Shown: one piece after another, positions 5,901-6,742 of the stretch | Position numbering within the stretch: the first letter of the stretch is position 1 | How the letters are laid out: the number at the start of each line of letters is the position of its first letter | Assembly: GCA_030432815.1 (NCBI GenBank) | Contig: JAUILB010000157.1 | Location: 1-6,742 of the forward strand | Origin: Alphaproteobacteria bacterium | GTDB lineage: Bacteria > Pseudomonadota > Alphaproteobacteria > Sphingomonadales > Emcibacteraceae | Length of the DNA stretch: 6,742 nucleotides | Direction of reading: 5' to 3' | Notes under the pieces: generated by a model | What the model was told of the DNA's origin: nothing | The model's database searches: none | Seen by the model: the letters and a program-made list of their open reading frames with translations, nothing else | Translations under genes and position numbers: made by a program

Positions 5901-5929
5901 ATTATGTTAAAATTACCGCGCCATTTTAA
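5901..5929 (-). promoter_or_regulatory. Sigma70-like promoter of the phosphatase operon
   Basis: On the minus strand, TTAAAA (-35, 5929-5924; 4 of 6 to TTGACA) and CATAAT (-10, 5906-5901; 5 of 6 to TATAAT) are separated by exactly 17 bases. Transcription would begin near 5894, about 18 bases before the CAGGAG ribosome site, which fits a short leader. The region is AT-rich, so chance matches are possible. Confidence 0.45.
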
Positions 5930-5941
5930 CGCCGCCGTTAA
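5926..5941. promoter_or_regulatory. Inverted repeat TTAACG-N4-CGTTAA, possible operator
   Basis: Perfect 6-base arms around CCGC. It overlaps the -35 element of the predicted phosphatase-operon promoter and stands in the gap shared with the divergent HD-GYP gene, so a dimeric regulator bound here could affect both. No regulator gene is adjacent in the window. Confidence 0.35.
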
Positions 5942-5952
5942 TACAATTTTAA
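5938..5952. promoter_or_regulatory. CtrA-like site TTAA-N7-TTAA
   Basis: TTAA at 5938-5941 and at 5949-5952 are separated by exactly seven bases (TACAATT), the spacing of the CtrA consensus of Alphaproteobacteria. It lies 55 bases before the HD-GYP start. CtrA often controls motility and cyclic-di-GMP genes in that class, so the place is sensible. In AT-rich DNA such a match also arises by chance, and the class of the organism is itself inferred. Confidence 0.3.
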
Positions 5953-5995
5953 ATTATGTTCCATAAAATATACACGTAAATGTTGTTTTATTATT

Positions 5996-5999
5996 GGGG
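5996..5999 (+). promoter_or_regulatory. GGGG ribosome site before the GTG start of the HD-GYP gene
   Basis: A GGGG run 8 bases before GTG 6008. No in-frame ATG exists upstream before the stop at 5939-5941, so GTG with this site is the best start; the next ATG in frame is at codon 30. Confidence 0.5.
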
Positions 6000-6007
6000 C
6001 ATCAAAA

Positions 6008-6607
6008 GTGTTAAGCAGCCTGGCCAGACAAAAATCATCATATGTTGAACCGTCAATTATCAATGACAAGGTGATCAAGGATATCGCCCTTGCAATGATC
6101 GGCCTTAATGATCCCTATACCGCCAGCCATATCGAAGAAGTCGCCGAGCTGGTAAAATCAATTGCCGCAAAAATGAATATGTCCGATGCGGAAATTGAAC
6201 GGCTTGCCCTTGCCGGGTTTTTGCATGATATCGGCAAGCAGGCAATCCCAAGCTCAATCCTTTCAAAACCATCGGCCCTATCGGATGAAGAATTCGCCCT
6301 TGTCAAAACACATGTTGAAATCGGCGTACAGCTTCTTGAATATGCCAATGTTTCGCCGGATATCATCCGCACCGTATCCGAACATCACGAACGGCTTGAC
6401 GGCAGCGGCTACCCTCTTGGTTTACGGGGGGAACAAATTTCCCTTCCCGGTCAAATCCTTGGGATCGCCGATGTTATTTCCGCAATCACCAGCAAACGGA
6501 CATACCGCCTTGCCGCAAGTCGCGAAGAAACCATCAGAATTTTAAACAATAGCTGCCCTCACCACTTCTCCCCCGCCGTTGTCGCGGCGGCGATTGAATG
6601 TTTATAG
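6008..6607 (+). CDS. Stand-alone HD-GYP domain protein, probable cyclic-di-GMP phosphodiesterase
   Basis: 199 residues starting with GTG. It is almost entirely one HD-GYP domain, which in characterised members hydrolyses cyclic-di-GMP. The metal-binding and signature residues are visible in order: H41 in YTASHIEEV, H73-D74 with K77 in HDIGK, H102 in THVEIG, H126-H127 in EHHERLDGSGYP (the GYP motif is residues 134-136), D155 in GIADV, then TSKRTYR at 161-167. All expected His/Asp ligands that I can place are present, so it should be active. Usual members read ADVxDALTSxRPYR; here the second Asp is Ser157 and the Pro is Thr165. There is no receiver, PAS or membrane segment, only about 20 residues before the domain, so any sensing must come from a partner. 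It is cytoplasmic and divergent from the phosphatase operon. Confidence 0.9.
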   Translation: MLSSLARQKSSYVEPSIINDKVIKDIALAMIGLNDPYTASHIEEVAELVKSIAAKMNMSDAEIERLALAGFLHDIGKQAIPSSILSKPSALSDEEFALVKTHVEIGVQLLEYANVSPDIIRTVSEHHERLDGSGYPLGLRGEQISLPGQILGIADVISAITSKRTYRLAASREETIRILNNSCPHHFSPAVVAAAIECL

Positions 6608-6692
6608 GCTGAAGTTATTGTGTCGCATGCCATTAATAGCATCTATCAGAAGTTGTTGGGTTAGACATTCAGGAATTACGAGTTCTATGATA

Positions 6693-6717
6693 TGGTGCAT
6701 ATATGGATGGCGCACCA
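6693..6717. repeat. Inverted repeat TGGTGC-N13-GCACCA
   Basis: Six-base perfect arms at 6693-6698 and 6712-6717 around a 13-base loop. There is no T-run after it, so it is not a good intrinsic terminator. It may be a protein site or chance. Confidence 0.3.
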
Positions 6718-6729
6718 CCAAATTGTGAG

Positions 6730-6742
6730 AGAACTAAGTTCT
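6730..6742. repeat. Palindrome AGAACT-A-AGTTCT at the right edge
   Basis: A perfect 6+1+6 palindrome whose last base is the last base of the window. It may be an operator of the next gene to the right or part of a longer repeat; the window ends before this can be judged. Confidence 0.4.

Larger units (their letters stand above)
6608..6742. other. 135-base right-hand end without a supportable gene
   Basis: No Rho-independent terminator follows the HD-GYP gene. Short frames open to the right edge exist (ATG at 6692, 6703 and 6707), but none has a convincing ribosome site or recognisable product. The visible structure is two small inverted repeats, listed separately. Confidence 0.5.

Noticed and set aside
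5926..5941. TTAA-N8-TTAA read as a CtrA site
   Set aside because: The spacing is eight, not seven. It is better described as an inverted repeat; the seven-base match is the next pair, at 5938-5952.
6731..6741. GAAC...GTTC palindrome as a LexA (SOS) box
   Set aside because: The spacer is three bases, which matches neither the Bacillus form (four) nor the alphaproteobacterial direct GTTC-N7-GTTC form.
6692..6742. Start of a new gene at ATG 6692, 6703 or 6707 running off the right edge
   Set aside because: No convincing ribosome site, only 13-17 codons visible, and no recognisable sequence.
1..6742. tRNA, rRNA, CRISPR array, insertion sequence or intrinsic terminator
   Set aside because: No cloverleaf, regular spaced repeats, transposase motifs or GC-rich hairpin followed by a T-run was seen on either strand by eye.

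Overview
The window looks like chromosomal DNA of a Gram-negative bacterium, most likely an alphaproteobacterium. This rests on the style of the proteins (periplasmic signal peptides, a MalF/MalG-type importer, an HD-GYP protein) and on one CtrA-like TTAA-N7-TTAA site. No rRNA or other firm marker is present, so the placement is an inference. There are ten protein-coding genes, nine complete and one cut by the left edge, plus one probable 10-codon upstream reading frame. I see no tRNA, rRNA, CRISPR array, transposase or convincing Rho-independent terminator.

Left part (2-4538). The C-terminal part of an adenosine-deaminase-family protein (+) runs tail-to-tail into a three-gene importer operon on the minus strand: solute-binding protein, MalF-like permease, MalG-like permease. 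The three genes overlap by 8 and 1 bases. No ATPase gene is visible. Divergent from the importer, across a 105-base AT-rich gap, lies a hypoxanthine/xanthine-type phosphoribosyltransferase followed 5 bases later by a DUF1905 protein. Adenosine deaminase and a purine-type phosphoribosyltransferase are two steps of purine salvage. Finding them on either side of a carbohydrate-type importer raises the testable idea that the importer carries a nucleoside or a related ribose compound.

Right part (4535-6742). A minus-strand operon encodes a secreted histidine phosphatase (RHAE type), a three-helix CBU_0592-like membrane protein and a secreted NTF2-like protein. The first two overlap by ATGA. A strong Shine-Dalgarno serves a 10-codon upstream reading frame whose stop overlaps the phosphatase start (TGATG), which suggests translational coupling or leader control. 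On the plus strand, divergent from this operon, is a stand-alone HD-GYP protein, a probable cyclic-di-GMP phosphodiesterase. The 144-base gap between the upstream frame and the HD-GYP gene holds a sigma70-like promoter for the operon, a 6+6 base inverted repeat over its -35 element and the CtrA-like site. The last 135 bases hold no gene I can support, only two short inverted repeats.

Both convergent gene pairs end in overlapping stop codons (CTAA at 550-553, TTAA at 4535-4538), so neither has room for an intergenic terminator. Base composition differs between the ends: by hand count about 36% G+C over 241-540 and about 55% over 5401-5700.
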